This document shows positions 21,501 to 32,701 of a stretch of 64,000 nt of DNA, one piece after another. The stretch's first letter is position 1. Each line of letters opens with the position of its first letter. A program made the position numbers and the translations under genes. Below the pieces are notes generated by a model that made no database searches, was not told where the DNA came from, and saw nothing but the letters and a program-made list of their open reading frames with translations. The stretch is from assembly GCA_038380795.1 (NCBI GenBank), contig CM076275.1:932501-996500 (forward strand). The letters run 5' to 3'. Origin of the DNA: Pyrocephalus nanus. Taxonomy: Eukaryota > Chordata > Aves > Passeriformes > Tyrannidae.

Positions 21501-24461
21501 TAGGTCAGTGGGGATGGATGTGCCTGGAACAAGCACACAGGGTTGGTTAAAGATTTCCTTGCATGGCCAGCTCCTGAGCAGCTGACTCTCCATCTACCAC
21601 TCAAATCTAGTCTCAAAATCTGCAAAGTTAATTACAACTCGCAGCCTAAATAAGAAATATTTTTTACTCTAAGAACTGGCAGCAGTTTCTGCACATTCCA
21701 GTGTCCAGTTAATTCCATACATGCAGGGAATGGGGTAGGTTGGACAAAGCTGAGCTGTGACAGAAGTACAGAGCTTGGAAGGGCAGTTGAGCAGCTTTGC
21801 AGAGTTAGGTGGGCTTTCTCCCCTGTAGAAACCAGCCATGCTCCACCTCAGGTAATGACAACCTGCCTTCCTGGAGCTCCTCCTGCTGTGCATGTGGTGA
21901 TGTCCTTCCTTACCCCCTGTCTGACTGTTGCTCCTGTCCAGCTACCAAAGAACTGGTGGTCTCCTCCCACTCCCATCTCCAGGCCTTTCTCCATATCAGC
22001 ATTTCCCTGTCAGACAGACTCCTCTCCTTGCTCTGCTTTCCAGGCACTGTGACCTGCTTGATTCACCCATGGAACTGGTGCACGTGATAACTGAAATTCC
22101 AGTCAGTTCTTCCAAAGTGTGGTCCAGAGCTGTGTCTTCATGCCCCAGATGTCTTAGAGCACAGCCCTGTGTAATGCCATAATCTTTATTGCACTTCCCT
22201 TCTGACAGACTGAAGCTCTCTGAGCTAGGGATTATACTGCCCATTAAGGTGATTTGCTTTTCAGAGTTTGAGAATTAAGTATGGCTTAGAAATAGTATAA
22301 TTTTTTTTTCCCTTTTTCTTTTCTGGAGCTTAAAATTCTTTTAGGAATCAAAAATTGGGCAAAGACGACGCAAAGCAAATCCATTCTCCAGAACCGACGT
22401 GGATTCTCTTTGGCAATAACAACTTTCTGGGATTGTTTTTCCCTTTGCAGCTGGAGCTGATGGGCAGCCTGCGGGCCAGGCTGCAGAGCCTGTGGCAGGA
22501 GCGGGAGCTGGTCCTGCAGGAATCCAGGGAATGTGCCCAGCGGGGCCGGGCACTGGAGGCCACGGTGCGGGACCTGTGCAAGCCCAACGAGTTCCAGCGC
22601 TACCTGATGTTCATCGGGGACCTGGAGAAGGTGGTGAGCCTCCTGCTGTGCCTGTCCAGCCGCCTGGCCCGGGTCCAGAACGCCATGAGCAGGATGGACG
22701 GCAGCACGGACACGGAGGAGAAGGTGAGTGCTGAGCCAGGCTTGGGTTGGGTTGGGTTGGGTTGGGTGAGCACAGGAGTGCAGGGAGCTCTGCAGAGAGG
22801 GTGGGGGGCAACAGCAGAACCCTGCGATGGTCCGAGCCACAGGGGTGGCCTCTGGGCCCTCGGGCTGCTCCCTGGGGAGTAGCTCCAAACCTGGGCTTCA
22901 TGAAAACAAACTCCACTGAATGGGCTTGTTCTGGAGAGCAGGAAGAAGATGTGGTCATAACTTGAGATAAAATGCCCTGTAATTTAACTCATCTTTGCTG
23001 GAAGATGAGGAATTGTCTCATGTCACCAGGAGATCCTTTCAAGTCTGAAAAGTCTTCTTTTTGCTAGAGAACACGAGCCAAATTTATCCCAGGAGTGATG
23101 CTTCTCTGCTGTCCTTGTTGCTTTTAGACATGTTTTTATCAACACAATACCTGCTGTTATCTCTCATTTGGAAATTGGAAAAGCACAGAGTTACAAAAAC
23201 CATGATTTTCTGGAGCTGTGCTGCTGCTGACCTGTAGCTCTGGAGGTTCATCATGGTTCACCAGCAGAACAGCACTAAAAAGGTCCTTCCATGCAGTGTC
23301 ACATGGAGAGTAGGATTTACCACCTCCAAAATGTCAGTTGTGTTAATGTGAATAATTTTTGGGCAGTATTTCATCCAGACTTTGGCTTTGTGGTTGGCAG
23401 GGAGGGTGCTGTTTCTCTAGTGTTTCTCTATTTATTCTCTTCCTAGGAAATACTTTTAAATCACTTACTCAGATGTTTGAATAACATGCCCAATAAAGAC
23501 TTGGTTATGTCCCATCATTTTCACAACCATCTCCCACTCCCTGCATTTGCCCTGATGTCAGCAAAAGCAGCAGCCTCAGTCTTTGGCTCCATTTTTAGGG
23601 TGTCAGTAGTAATGATTGATCTGTGCTGGATTTATGGACACTGTCCTGAAATGGGACATTTTCTAGCAGTGCAAATGTGAAAATCATTACAGCTGAACGA
23701 GACTTGGCTAAATGTGAAAGGTATAAAAATCCTGTAGAACAAGCAAGGCCTGACTCTTGTGGGTTTGTTAAGAAGCCTTTGATGAACAGTTACTCTCTAC
23801 ATCACAGTTATTTTATTGCACATACCTTTTAATAGAAACCACTCTATCTTTTTAATATGTCATTGGCACTCTGACCACATGCCATGCACCAAATACAAAG
23901 ACATGTGCCTTAAAGAGCTTCTAATTGAATGAAGATGGCTACAGGATGCCTTAAAATGCCCAGAATGTTAAGTAGATTGATGTTTTTCCTGAGGGCAGCA
24001 TGGAAGAAGTGAGCCTTGCTGGGGTTTACCATGTCTTTACCTTACAAGCCACAAGAATGAGTGATTCAATCGAGAAAAAACTCAAGTGGAACACAAAGCC
24101 CACAAGAGGAAGTAATTAAATTAAATCGACTGTGGCTTCCAAGTGAAGAACTGGAGCCTGCAGGAATGCTGAGCTCTCACGGGTGCTGCTCTGTTCTCTC
24201 CTGCAGCACTCGCTGAGCGAGCGGCTCGAGCTCCTGTCTCGGCAGCGGGAGGACGCCAAGGACCTGAAGGACAACCTGGATCGCAGGGAACGGGTGGTCT
24301 CTGGAATCCTGGCCAAGTACCTGACGGAGCAGCAGCTCCAGGACTATCGACACTTCGTTCAGGTCAAGACCTCCTTGCTGATTGAGCAGAAGGACCTCGA
24401 GGAGCAGATGAAGTTTTTCAAAGAGCAGTTAGAAACTCTTGAGCAAAGTCTCCCCCCCTAA
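15695..24461 (+). CDS. SHROOM1: Shroom family member 1 (whole coding span, six exons)
   Basis: Shroom proteins bind F-actin and recruit Rho-kinase through the C-terminal ASD2 coiled coil, controlling actomyosin contractility and cell shape. Joining 15695-18598, 18878-18948, 19666-20745, 21133-21280, 22451-22723 and 24207-24461 gives 4731 nt (1576 residues plus TAA), and every junction keeps frame. Shroom1 hallmarks are RADSAYSS (52-59), a YMDSEYVQ segment (80-87), FQTKLSR (501-507), a [18 protein letters not shown] block (from about 693), [10 protein letters not shown] (from 782), and ASD2 from about 1293 to the C terminus. No PDZ domain is seen, as expected for SHROOM1. The protein is far longer than human SHROOM1 (about 850 residues from memory), partly because of two tandem repeats. 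It converges with SOWAHA. Confidence 0.9.
17426..17680 (+). repeat. SHROOM1: Coding tandem repeat, 5 x 51 bp (17 residues) in SHROOM1
   Basis: Five units of 17 residues, each close to [17 protein letters not shown], lie end to end at residues 578-662. Copies vary mainly at Cys/Ser in position 1 and His/Gln in the HHH run. The 51-bp period keeps the frame whatever the copy number. Function is unknown; the units are histidine-rich with a short leucine run. The match to the SHROOM1 frame and the adjacent conserved block argue that the repeat is translated. Confidence 0.93.
18599..18877 (+). other. SHROOM1: SHROOM1 intron between coding exons 1 and 2
   Basis: A 279-bp GT-AG intron with donor GTAAGA and an acceptor preceded by GCTGTTTTCCCTTGCAG. 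It contains a short CR1 fragment about 80 bp before the acceptor and no other feature. Confidence 0.75.
18751..18796 (+). mobile_element. Short CR1 fragment, sense
   Basis: The stretch CTTCCCTGTGAGGGTGG followed by AGAGGCCCTGGCACAG and a diverged TTGTCCAGGGA matches the same part of CR1 as the copy near 8.5 kb. Similarity fades after about 45 bases, so this is a remnant. Confidence 0.6.
18878..18948 (+). CDS. SHROOM1: SHROOM1 coding exon 2 (71 bp, residues 969-991)
   Basis: A small exon between TTGCAG and a CCCAG/GTGAGG donor. It begins in phase 0 and ends two bases into a codon, exactly what exon 3 requires: joining exon 1 straight to exon 3 hits TGA within three codons, while inserting this exon opens the frame into [11 protein letters not shown]. 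It encodes a short segment rich in Cys, Ala and Ser ([18 protein letters not shown]). I do not recognise this segment in other Shroom proteins, so support comes from splice sites and phase only. Confidence 0.75.
18949..19665 (+). other. SHROOM1: SHROOM1 intron between coding exons 2 and 3
   Basis: A 717-bp intron with donor GTGAGG and acceptor TTCTTCCAG. I see no gene or repeat element inside it. Confidence 0.75.
19666..20745 (+). CDS. SHROOM1: SHROOM1 coding exon 3 (residues 992-1351, with VNTR)
   Basis: The exon starts with one base completing a Ser codon and continues [15 protein letters not shown]. The middle (residues 1059-1242) is a 23-copy octapeptide repeat. The end, from about residue 1293 ([20 protein letters not shown]), matches the start of the Shroom ASD2 region, as in the human ELVQEL segment. 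The donor is GTAAGT at 20746, leaving two bases of a Glu codon. Confidence 0.85.
19865..20416 (+). repeat. SHROOM1: Coding tandem repeat, 23 x 24 bp (EQHPAA octapeptide)
   Basis: Twenty-three units of eight residues, consensus EQHPAA followed by S or F and then L or P, occupy 552 bp. The nucleotide unit begins GAGCAGCATCCTGCAGCTT. Variation falls at two positions (Ser/Phe and Leu/Pro) and runs of one variant are clustered, with five Phe-Pro copies together near the right end. Because 24 is divisible by three and no unit contains a stop in these frames, at least five of the six frames are open across it; only the SHROOM1 frame joins the conserved ASD2 segment. Confidence 0.93.
20746..21132 (+). 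other. SHROOM1: SHROOM1 intron between coding exons 3 and 4
   Basis: A 387-bp intron with consensus donor GTAAGT and acceptor CAATGGCAG. Nothing else is seen in it. Confidence 0.8.
21133..21280 (+). CDS. SHROOM1: SHROOM1 coding exon 4 (residues 1352-1401)
   Basis: The exon completes a split Glu codon and reads [18 protein letters not shown] through DDITSKK, a polar charged linker inside the ASD2 region. It ends in phase 0 before donor GTATGT at 21281. Without splicing, the frame would stop within four codons. It is recognised by phase and splice sites more than by sequence similarity. Confidence 0.8.
21281..22450 (+). other. SHROOM1: SHROOM1 intron between coding exons 4 and 5
   Basis: A 1170-bp intron with donor GTATGT and acceptor TTTGCAG at 22450. 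I see no coding segment or repeat family in it. Confidence 0.8.
22451..22723 (+). CDS. SHROOM1: SHROOM1 coding exon 5, ASD2 core (residues 1402-1492)
   Basis: This exon carries the core of ASD2, the Rho-kinase-binding antiparallel coiled coil. [20 protein letters not shown], then [20 protein letters not shown] and [16 protein letters not shown] align with human SHROOM1 segments around ELERFSRFMADLERVLGLLL and GSRLARVRRALA. Leucines recur in heptad-like spacing. The exon is phase 0 at both ends, with donor GTGAGT at 22724. Confidence 0.93.
22724..24206 (+). other. SHROOM1: SHROOM1 intron between coding exons 5 and 6
   Basis: A 1483-bp intron. Twenty bases after the donor it contains five GGG runs separated by TT (22744-22766). 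The rest is unremarkable and ends in CTCTCCTGCAG. Confidence 0.85.
22744..22766 (+). repeat. GGGTT microsatellite, predicted G-quadruplex by a donor
   Basis: Five GGG runs with two-base TT loops form a telomere-like short array just inside the intron. Short, equal loops fit a stable G-quadruplex on the transcribed RNA strand. Intronic G-runs near donors are known to bind hnRNP H/F; any effect here is inference. Confidence 0.7.
24207..24461 (+). CDS. SHROOM1: SHROOM1 last coding exon (residues 1493-1576, TAA stop)
   Basis: [20 protein letters not shown], then [18 protein letters not shown] and [19 protein letters not shown] match the end of human SHROOM1 (LLQRLRLLQRQEEDAKELKE and QQRNLDERIRLLQDQLD). 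This is the second helix of the ASD2 coiled coil. Unlike the human protein, which continues with a Pro-rich tail, this one stops shortly after the coiled coil (LEQSLPP). Confidence 0.95.
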   Translation, partial: HSLSERLELLSRQREDAKDLKDNLDRRERVVSGILAKYLTEQQLQDYRHFVQVKTSLLIEQKDLEEQMKFFKEQLETLEQSLPP

Positions 24462-24760
24462 CACCCAGCCCAGACTCTGGTGGTTGGGACCTGTCCCTGG
24501 AAATCCACAATGGCACAGGGCTCACTTTGGTGAGCTCCTCCAGCCCTGCTGGTGCCACAGCACTGGCAGGTGCTCAGATGCTCTGGGGTGCTCCAGGCAC
24601 ACCCTGGACAGGTATTCCCCCTGGCCAGGCCAGCTGGCAGCGTCTCACAGTGTGACTGACAGGATGTGCTGCTCCTGTTAACTCGGCGTGTATTTACCCT
24701 TGTTGTCTGTCCATCTGTTCCTAGATTGACACAATCTCAATAAAAGAACCATACAGGAAT
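24462..24760 (+). other. SHROOM1: SHROOM1 3' UTR
   Basis: About 300 bp between the stop codon and an AATAAA signal. The cleavage position is assumed to be 10-30 bases after the signal; no element other than the signal is recognised. Confidence 0.6.
24739..24744 (+). terminator. SHROOM1: Polyadenylation signal AATAAA of SHROOM1
   Basis: A canonical AATAAA lies 278 bp after the SHROOM1 stop and is the first on this strand downstream of it. A TTGCCTCTTGTGGGTGGG stretch about 20 bases later could supply the GU-rich downstream element. Confidence 0.7.
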
Positions 24761-24761
24761 T

Positions 24762-27700
24762 TGCCTCTTGTGGGTGGGCTGAATGTTTGAAATGAAAAGC
24801 CATGTGGGTGCTCAGATGGGAGTGGGGGATTGCACAGAGCCATAGGAAATGTTCTGGACCATTGCAGGGAAATCCTGCACTCATCTCTGCTGTTTAGGTG
24901 TGTGACACAGTAAAAACACACTGCCATGGAAGAAAATAATTACTGCCTTTCTTGGCAGTTGCCACCCCTGAGTCTTTCCTGGCTCTGTGCAGTCCTGGTA
25001 GGCTGTCAGGAGGAGGTCAGAAAAAGAGTGGCCCTCACCGACATCAGGGAGCCAATCTGTGATGGAGCCAGCTTAAATGAACAGTTTTGGGAATCGTAAA
25101 CTCTGAGCTTATTCCTGCACAGTCATTTGCAAAGTCCTTGCTGTGCTTTTGAAGTGCTTGGTTTTCAAGCAGCACGTTCAGGAGGTTGTTTTTGGGTAGT
25201 TTTCAATTGTCAGCAGGCACAAGAAGCCTGAATGAGGGGGAAGAGCTCTGCTGCAGCGTGGGGTGGGTGGGAGCCCTGGAGGAGGTTTCTCTGTTCCAGT
25301 GAGACTTTATGTAAATCCCTTGGCAAACATCTTTTAAACAAATGCGTGTTGAGTCAAAGCAGTGATGTTGCTGTATTTAAAATCTGAGTGTGTTCTGCTT
25401 GTTTGTAAGGATTCAGAGAGAACAATATTCCATCTGAGCTACATACCTAGACCATGAATAAGGCAGCCACTAATTGAACTCAGGTTTCTTCCACGGCCAG
25501 AATAGATGTTCATTGTCCCAGCATGTTGGGCTTTACCAAGAAATGTTTTACTAGTGGTGTGTGTCCTGACTACAGTAAGTATCATCACCCCTAACAGAAG
25601 CTGTTCCTGAGGCATTTTCTCCTTTGGAACTGCGTTTCATTGGGCACAAGAACTCTGGGAGCACAGAGACCAAGCTGCCATGTGGTTATTGCCTTAATAC
25701 CTGGGGGAAAAGGGCCAGACACTGCAGATCCTGTGAGTAGATCTGCTCAGTGGTTCTCAGAAGGCCCTAAAGACAGGCTTTTAATACGCAAATCTGAAAG
25801 CTGCCTTTTGAAAATGGTCTTTAAAATAACAGAAGTGATGCTAACAGAGTCAGTGGAGAATTTTAAAACATATAAACGATGTTAAATGAGCTGTTTGCAT
25901 GGTTTGAGAAGCCTGACTCAAAGCTGCAGTTTATTCCTGTTATTCCTAGTTGAGGGAAAAACACCTGATTGGAAATAATTGTTGGGTAACAGAGCTTGTC
26001 TTTAAGGGGAAGAATAGACCTACCCTGTTTAGCTTCTCTTATCTTTTTTGGGGTTGATGTCATGGGAGGGTGATTGCTGCTCCTTCCCCACCAGCATTCA
26101 CGGGCATGCTGCAAAGAGCAACCTTAGAAAGAACTTGTACTCTGTTTTCAAACAGTTGACATCTCTTAACTCCTGTTACTCTGTTAGAACTGTGAGTCCC
26201 AGGCACAGTGGAAAATGGACACAGTGATGGCACCAGAACCTCTTTGCTGGCAAGCAGAGACCCCCTTTCTGAAGCAGTGACAGATCTGGATTGTCAGGTG
26301 AGTCCCAGCTTTGATACTGATCATTTATTGATTTATTACAAGGGTGATGGTGATGGTCACTCTGGGCTGCAGCCATGTGCAGCATTCCTGCACACCAGCA
26401 TACTCAGATGTGGGCTTTTAAAATCAGTCTGATGTGCAAATAGTGATTTACCTGCTCCCAGGTGAATGGTGAGGAGCAGCCCTGGGCACCTCTGGGACTG
26501 GTGAAACACTCCTTGGTTGCTCAATATTGTAGTCATTACCTGCAGGGTGAAGAGACAGCCTGTTCCTAATGATGGGCTGCATCTCCCTCCAGCAGCATGG
26601 AAACGTGCTGGCCACAGACCCCTCTGGGCAGGCCAGGGAACTTACCCTGAGCTGCTGGGAGACAGGACCACGGCAGGCAGGTGGTGTCCACATCCCCTGG
26701 CTCATCTTCTTGTCTTCACATCAGTTTGTATTATTCACTTAAAATCCCTTCTCCATGTAGAACTTACAAACTGAGCTTGTTTGTGGGGCTGGCAGGACTC
26801 TGTCCCAGTGATGGAGATGCTGAATGTCCTGTGGCTCAGCCAGTTTTACACAGGGGAGGAGTGCCTGCTTTTGAATCCTCTGCCTTTTGCTGAACGGGAT
26901 TCCAGGAGATCTCTGTGGCCACCCACACACGGGCAGCGTGGGGAAAGTGTGGGGGAAGAACAGCAGCAGCTTCTGTTGTGCTGAGCAGGAGGAGGTGGCC
27001 CTGATTTGGGATAAGAAGATGCCCTGTATCGCCTGAGGCAGAGCAGGAGTGGTCAGTGGAAGCAGCAGCACGTCCTGCCCATCTGTCTTGGCAGCAATTG
27101 AAAAGGTTTTAGACGTTTTAGAATTTCATTTAACACCCACTGCAATGTGTGAGAGTCACTGCTGGATCAGGAGCTGCTGTTTCAGCCTCTTGGGCACTAA
27201 ATTGAAGGATCTTAATTATTTTGTTTTAAGCCCCAGCCTCATTTTCTTCACTGGTGTGTTATGCTGGGGAACTTTGCATGTAGAACTAATTAAGGAATGA
27301 AGGGCTGCAGGAGTTAATGCAAATGTACTCTGCAAAAGATCTATTTGGTGCTTGTGAGAGCTGCATTTAATAAGTAAAAAGATGTTCTCTCTGCTCTGGG
27401 AATTCATGGCAACCATCTGAATAATTTTTAAAAATAAACTCGGAGCAGAACCGCAAAACTAATCTGTGCCTGAAGGGAGCCCACGTAGACATTAAAGAAT
27501 AATCAGCCTGCAGGAATCATGCAACCTCTGGGGTTCACAAAAGGCTCTCAAGCAGCAGCACATGAATTTCACTGCTATAAACGAAGAGAGGCATTAAAGG
27601 TTATCAGAGAGACTCTAAAATACCCCATGAGCCTTGAAGCTGAGTCATCTCAGAGATAAATCCACAGAGAGGGAATGTGGGCTGCACAGATAGTCTTGAT

Positions 27701-30700
27701 TTGGAGAATAAGAGACACTTCTAAAAATGTGCATGAAGAGCCAGAGGTCTTTCTAATGGGCTCAGCTCGTGGTGGAAGAGCAAGAACATCCCAAACTACC
27801 TCGAATGGGAACCACTTGTGAAACAATTCCTCCAGAGATCCCTGCCTGTGCCAGCTCCCAGTGCCATGGCTGGTGCCTGCAGGACCCTCCTCTGGGTGCA
27901 GCAGCTCCCTCCTGAGCACAAGGTGAGAGTCCTGCAGTGTCCCAGGGGTGCCTGAAGAGGCACGAGCTGCTCCTGACCTGGAGTGACCATCTGCCTCATG
28001 CAGGAGGCACTGGGTGAGGACAAACAGGGCACCAGGAGGCACCTGGGCAGGGCCTGGCCCCCAGGACCGCGACCTCGTGTCAAAGGTGACCGTGACCTCG
28101 TGTCAAAGGCTTGTGCACTCTGGGACTCGGGTTCCACTCAGGGGAAGTGAAGGTTATTTGGTTTGTGTTAGCAGTAAGTCCACAGCACTTGTGCTTCTCA
28201 GCTGGGGTCTCTTACCTTGTCTGGAGGGTCTCAAAGTGATGGGGGTGGATGGTTTTTCTCTTGGGAAATGGGGGTTTGGCTGGAAACTTGTGCTCTCAGA
28301 TGGAGAAAAGGAGTAACACTCTAACTGGGCAAACACAGGGCAGAATTCTTACCAAGGAAGGGAAAGCTGAACACTGGCAGCATCATTTTTGTTGTGCACA
28401 TCTCTATTTTCTACCTCCCAGAAAGGGAAGAAGGCACACTAAAGCTGTGCTAATATTAACAGCATGGATCTGTTGTGCCTGGTTTGGGGTTACAAACAGG
28501 ATAAGGGCTCGATGTGCTTAATGACTTGCTTTGTCTTATAAATTAGTGAAACAAACCTTGGAACTGGAATAGAAATGTTCCTCATTAGGAGGCAGTTTCT
28601 GATCTGTGCTGTCCTGCTCTGTCCCTGTTCTCCCCCTGCAGCAAACAAACCCCACGCTGTTCGTGCCCAAGCTGCACTCTGGCCAAGTCCCTGTTAACAA
28701 CCTTTAATTTGGGGGTCCCACAAAAGTACAAACGACTGGAGAGAGCAAAAAGTGCCATGTTGCCATTTTACTCAGATTAACATGCAAATCAGGAGACAAA
28801 TGCTTCCAAGGAATGTAGGTCATGGTGAAACATGAAGAGTGGGAGCAAGGGACGAGCGATGGAGAATCAGCGCACTCTGGGAAAGCCTCCTCTTCCTCCA
28901 GCTGGTGCCTGCAGCTCCTGTTGTCTATTGGAGTAACTCAGCAACTCTTCCACTGGACCTTGGGTTTGTGATGAAGCTGAAATCTCATTCAGACTCCTCT
29001 GCAGTGCAGAAGCATTTCCCAGGGCTTTCCTAGTCCAGGTGCTTCTTGCAGCACTCGCAAGGGAATGGAGATGGCCAGAAATCTCTGTGAGCCTGATGTC
29101 ACCCCTGCTGCCTCACCCTGCTCAAACACAGCTGGGAGGACAAAGTCTGCCCCTCTGTGTGGAATCACAGCTTGAGGTTTGTTTGCACAGCTCCTCAGGG
29201 AAGGTTTGTGAGCTGATACTCGTCAGAACAAAATGTATGAGGAACAGATAAACCAAGTTACCCCCAGCAGACTGAGCCAGGGTCAGACAAACATTAGCTC
29301 TGCTGATCTCCAGTGCTGCTGAACTAAAATCCAAGCTGGTTTTATTTGTGTAGGCGCTCCACTGAATGACACTGCTCGTGCTGCCTCCAGCTCTAAAAAC
29401 ATTATCTTGATTTCAGTTGGAGTATCAGCACAGACTGTGCCTTAAGCAAGGGACCAAGGTGATTATCTCCATTTTATAGCAGGAAAACTGAGACGTGGCA
29501 AGTGGGCAGGGTAGTAACCAAGGCAAAATACAATCTGGGCTCCTGTGCCTTATCTGTGCCTTCCATTGCCAGCCTCCAGAAGCTGCCACCCCTCCCCACC
29601 ACTAAACCCTCTCCCCAGGGCAGAAACAGAGCCCAGGGTGCTCAGGGTATTTTATTTTTACCTTTCCTGCTCTCAGCTTTGATGATGTGGAAGGCAGCTC
29701 CCAGCTCTGGGCTGGGCCAGGGGTTCCAAAGGCTGCATGCCCAGCCCATGGCACACTGGCACAGCCCCTGCCAGGGTGCTGAGGGGGCCACAGTCATCCC
29801 TCAGCTGCTGCCTGTGAAAGCATCCTGGCTAAACTCATCCACTCAGGTGAAAATTCCACTGTGTTCAGCCAGACTTGGGCTTAACAGTGACATTAAGGAG
29901 ACTCAGTCAAGCTGAGGGACTCATAAAACAGTCCTGGCCTCAGTCTCAGGTAGGAAAACACTCCCATGATCATTGACCATCCTGCAGAGTCCCTTCCACA
30001 GTGTAAATGGCAGCACAGGAAACCAAAACCCAGCCAGGCTGACAGGCTGGATTTACTTCAAACCAAAGGCACTGTATATATTTTTAGGATTACAGCAGTG
30101 CATTCTCAACACCTCTCAGTATCTGTCTGCACCTGAAGTTGTACTGCTCTGGGCACACTAATCCCAGCCTGCCTACAGACTATCTTTTCCTTCATCTGCT
30201 CAACAAGGAAGAGGAATGAGCTGAGTCACAGCACAAACTTGTTGGCAGAGCCTGAGCCCAGCCCCCCCCACCCACAGCACCGACCCCACCTTTGTGTCCC
30301 AACCCTGGAGCCAAGCCTGGAGCACGCCCTGGGAGGGTTCCTGCTGCTGGGCATTCTGCTGTCACACCAGCTCATCCCACAGTGCCTCTGAGGAAGGAGA
30401 AGTGTAGAATTTCCGTGATGATACGTGTTGTAATGAAGTCTTATATCAACTCTGACTTCTTTGACAGAACAACACAGGAGCAATGAAACCTTCTCCCTGT
30501 TTCCTGGAGATGAAGTCACAACCACGCTCTACAGGTTAGTCAGCTGGGCTTTTTTAAACACAAACCACTCCATCCTTAAACTCTGCCTCCAGCTCGAGTA
30601 GGCTTTATTCAGAGGGAGCACTGAAAGTTCAGTGATGTTGTTTGAACAGGTATCACAGCCATAATTAGTGAACAAACTTCCCCATCAGACCGAGGCAAAC

Positions 30701-31734
30701 TGGAGAGTGTTTGCAATTCCCACAGAGACAAACACCAGCCCTGCCAGTGCCTCAGAGGTAACAGGAATGCACACACGTGCTTCTGTGTTCCAGGAAATAC
30801 AGAACAAAGTGGTTCATGTCCACACACTTAAAAGACACTTTAAAACAGAGCCCTTTTCTACATGGGCTGTGTGGGCTCACACAGTGCAGCACAAATCAAG
30901 GCTTCAAAGGACCACGCTGGGCAGCAGCCACACCAACAGCTACGCAGCAAATTGGATTTTATTTTTTTTAAGCCCTACTCCAGATATAGAAGTCATGAGG
31001 TGCTTGATCATTAACCTTTGCTTAACAACTTAATGAGTTCAATGCAGAAGCAGACCGGTGCAGAATAATCCAGCCTCTTCCCAGAGCAGGCTCACCAGAG
31101 CCCAGCTCTGATCAGGCTCCCCACCCACAGCACCAACTCCAGGGACTCCAGGGAGGGCACCCAAGGAGGGCAGTGCCTCCACCTTCAGTCCTCCAGCATT
31201 CCTTGCTAAGCATTTGGCACAAGCCAGTTATACCCAGCTACAAGTACTAGGCTTAATGCAAGGCAGAAAAACCCCACATTCCTGAACTCACTGACTCGGA
31301 CAGAAAGGTAAAGCATGCAGAAAAGTGTTTCTGTGTGCAAACCAACACACCTGATGGGGCTGCAAACAGAGCCAGCACAGCACTGCTGTCACCTTCATCA
31401 CCTCAGTCATACAGGTTTCTGGTCACATTTTACAGAAAATGTGCTGTTTTAGCAGACTTGGCCCTAGGATTTGGACAGTTTCTGTTCACAGCTCTGCCTC
31501 TCTGCGTTACCTTTAACCAAATGGTAATTAAAAAAATAATAATCTCACTGCAGATATACGACTTAACCTGCAGTTAGCATGCTTTTTGGAGCTACGTGTA
31601 GCTCTCTCTATAGAACAATTATGTTAATCATACAAAAGACAAGCTAGTTTTAGGTCAGTGAATCATGCTGTTAAGATAAACATTGCTGTAAGAGGTCATG
31701 CAGACATTTCATCATGAAACACTTAGCATAAAGC
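24762..31734. other. Interval between convergent SHROOM1 and SOWAHA; no gene seen
   Basis: No exon with recognisable similarity is found on either strand across about 7 kb. Frames are short and broken. The AT-richer part at about 27300-27640 reads like a possible conserved non-coding element (few CpGs, no repeat structure), but that cannot be tested without alignment. I saw no clear CR1 copy here. Confidence 0.6.
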
Positions 31735-31750
31735 CCAATGTTTATAAACA

Positions 31751-31756
31751 TTTATT
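31751..31756 (-). terminator. SOWAHA: Candidate distal polyadenylation signal of SOWAHA
   Basis: AATAAA on the minus strand about 950 bp past the stop codon. It is the farther of two candidate signals. Confidence 0.4.
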
Positions 31757-31893
31757 GTAAATAGGTCAAAATCAAAGGCCAAGTTTTAAACAGAAAAAAT
31801 CAGACATACAAGCCCAACTTTGTTTCCAGTTGGCTACTTAGAAACTCTGCAGGTTCCGATTCCAGTTCAGTTTTTCACTATCAACAAGGGTTT

Positions 31894-31899
31894 TTTATT
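31894..31899 (-). terminator. SOWAHA: Candidate proximal polyadenylation signal of SOWAHA
   Basis: AATAAA on the minus strand about 800 bp past the stop codon, inside an AT-rich stretch. Which of the two sites is used cannot be decided from sequence. Confidence 0.4.
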
Positions 31900-32701
31900 C
31901 AGATTAAGTTGACTGAACTACAGTCACATTTGAATATTCACAGTATCATCAAGACATGTGGTTAGTACCACCTGGTCAAAAGTCTTTCAGGAAGAGAAAA
32001 AAAATTTAAAATGCTAACCAAGCTTCCAAACTGAGGTAGACAAGTCATGGTGACTTGAGTGCTGAAGATTGGGTTCTCTTTAAGTTGTTCATCTAAAGAA
32101 ATGCATAAGGCAACAATTGAGATTATTGTTAGTATTTCTGATAGTGAGAAACTTTGTTTTGAAAAAGTACACAATTTTTGTAAATAGAAATATCCCTCTT
32201 CTTCTACCAAAATAATCAGAAACATCATAGAAAACTACGTATCTTTCCTCTGATAATTTAAGCCTGTTAGATAACAAGCCCTGTTAAAGTAGCCAGCTAC
32301 CAGCTTGCTGTTCACAGTGTAAAATACACAATCCTTCACCTTTCTTCTGCTCTCCAACTGAGGAACACGCATCAGGATGGCTGTACCTCAAGCATTTTCA
32401 CCTTTCTACACACACAGAGGCTGTTTTAGTTTTTCAAGCATCAAGTATAAAGTCTGTGGTCTCCACCAGTGCATCTGCACGATGGTACAGACAGCATGTA
32501 CAGGACTTCCCAGCAGCTCCCTTCCCACAGGCATCTGCAGCTGGGTTTCCATCCTGTGGACTTTGGATCCAGACTGGATCAACGATTTAGTCAAACATCC
32601 AAAATGACAGACAGGGAGAGAAGAAATCCAAACTGCTTCTGCCAGAGGAACTGAGACACCAGCCACGTTCTTCAACAATTTTGATCACAGTAAGGCAGAG
32701 G

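Larger units (their letters stand above)
31735..32701 (-). other. SOWAHA: SOWAHA 3' UTR (probable extent)
   Basis: From the SOWAHA stop the minus strand runs through AT-rich sequence to two AATAAA signals, at 31894-31899 and 31751-31756 (TTTATT on the + strand). Either could end the transcript, giving a 3' UTR of roughly 0.8 or 1.0 kb. No open frame of note lies in it. Confidence 0.5.
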
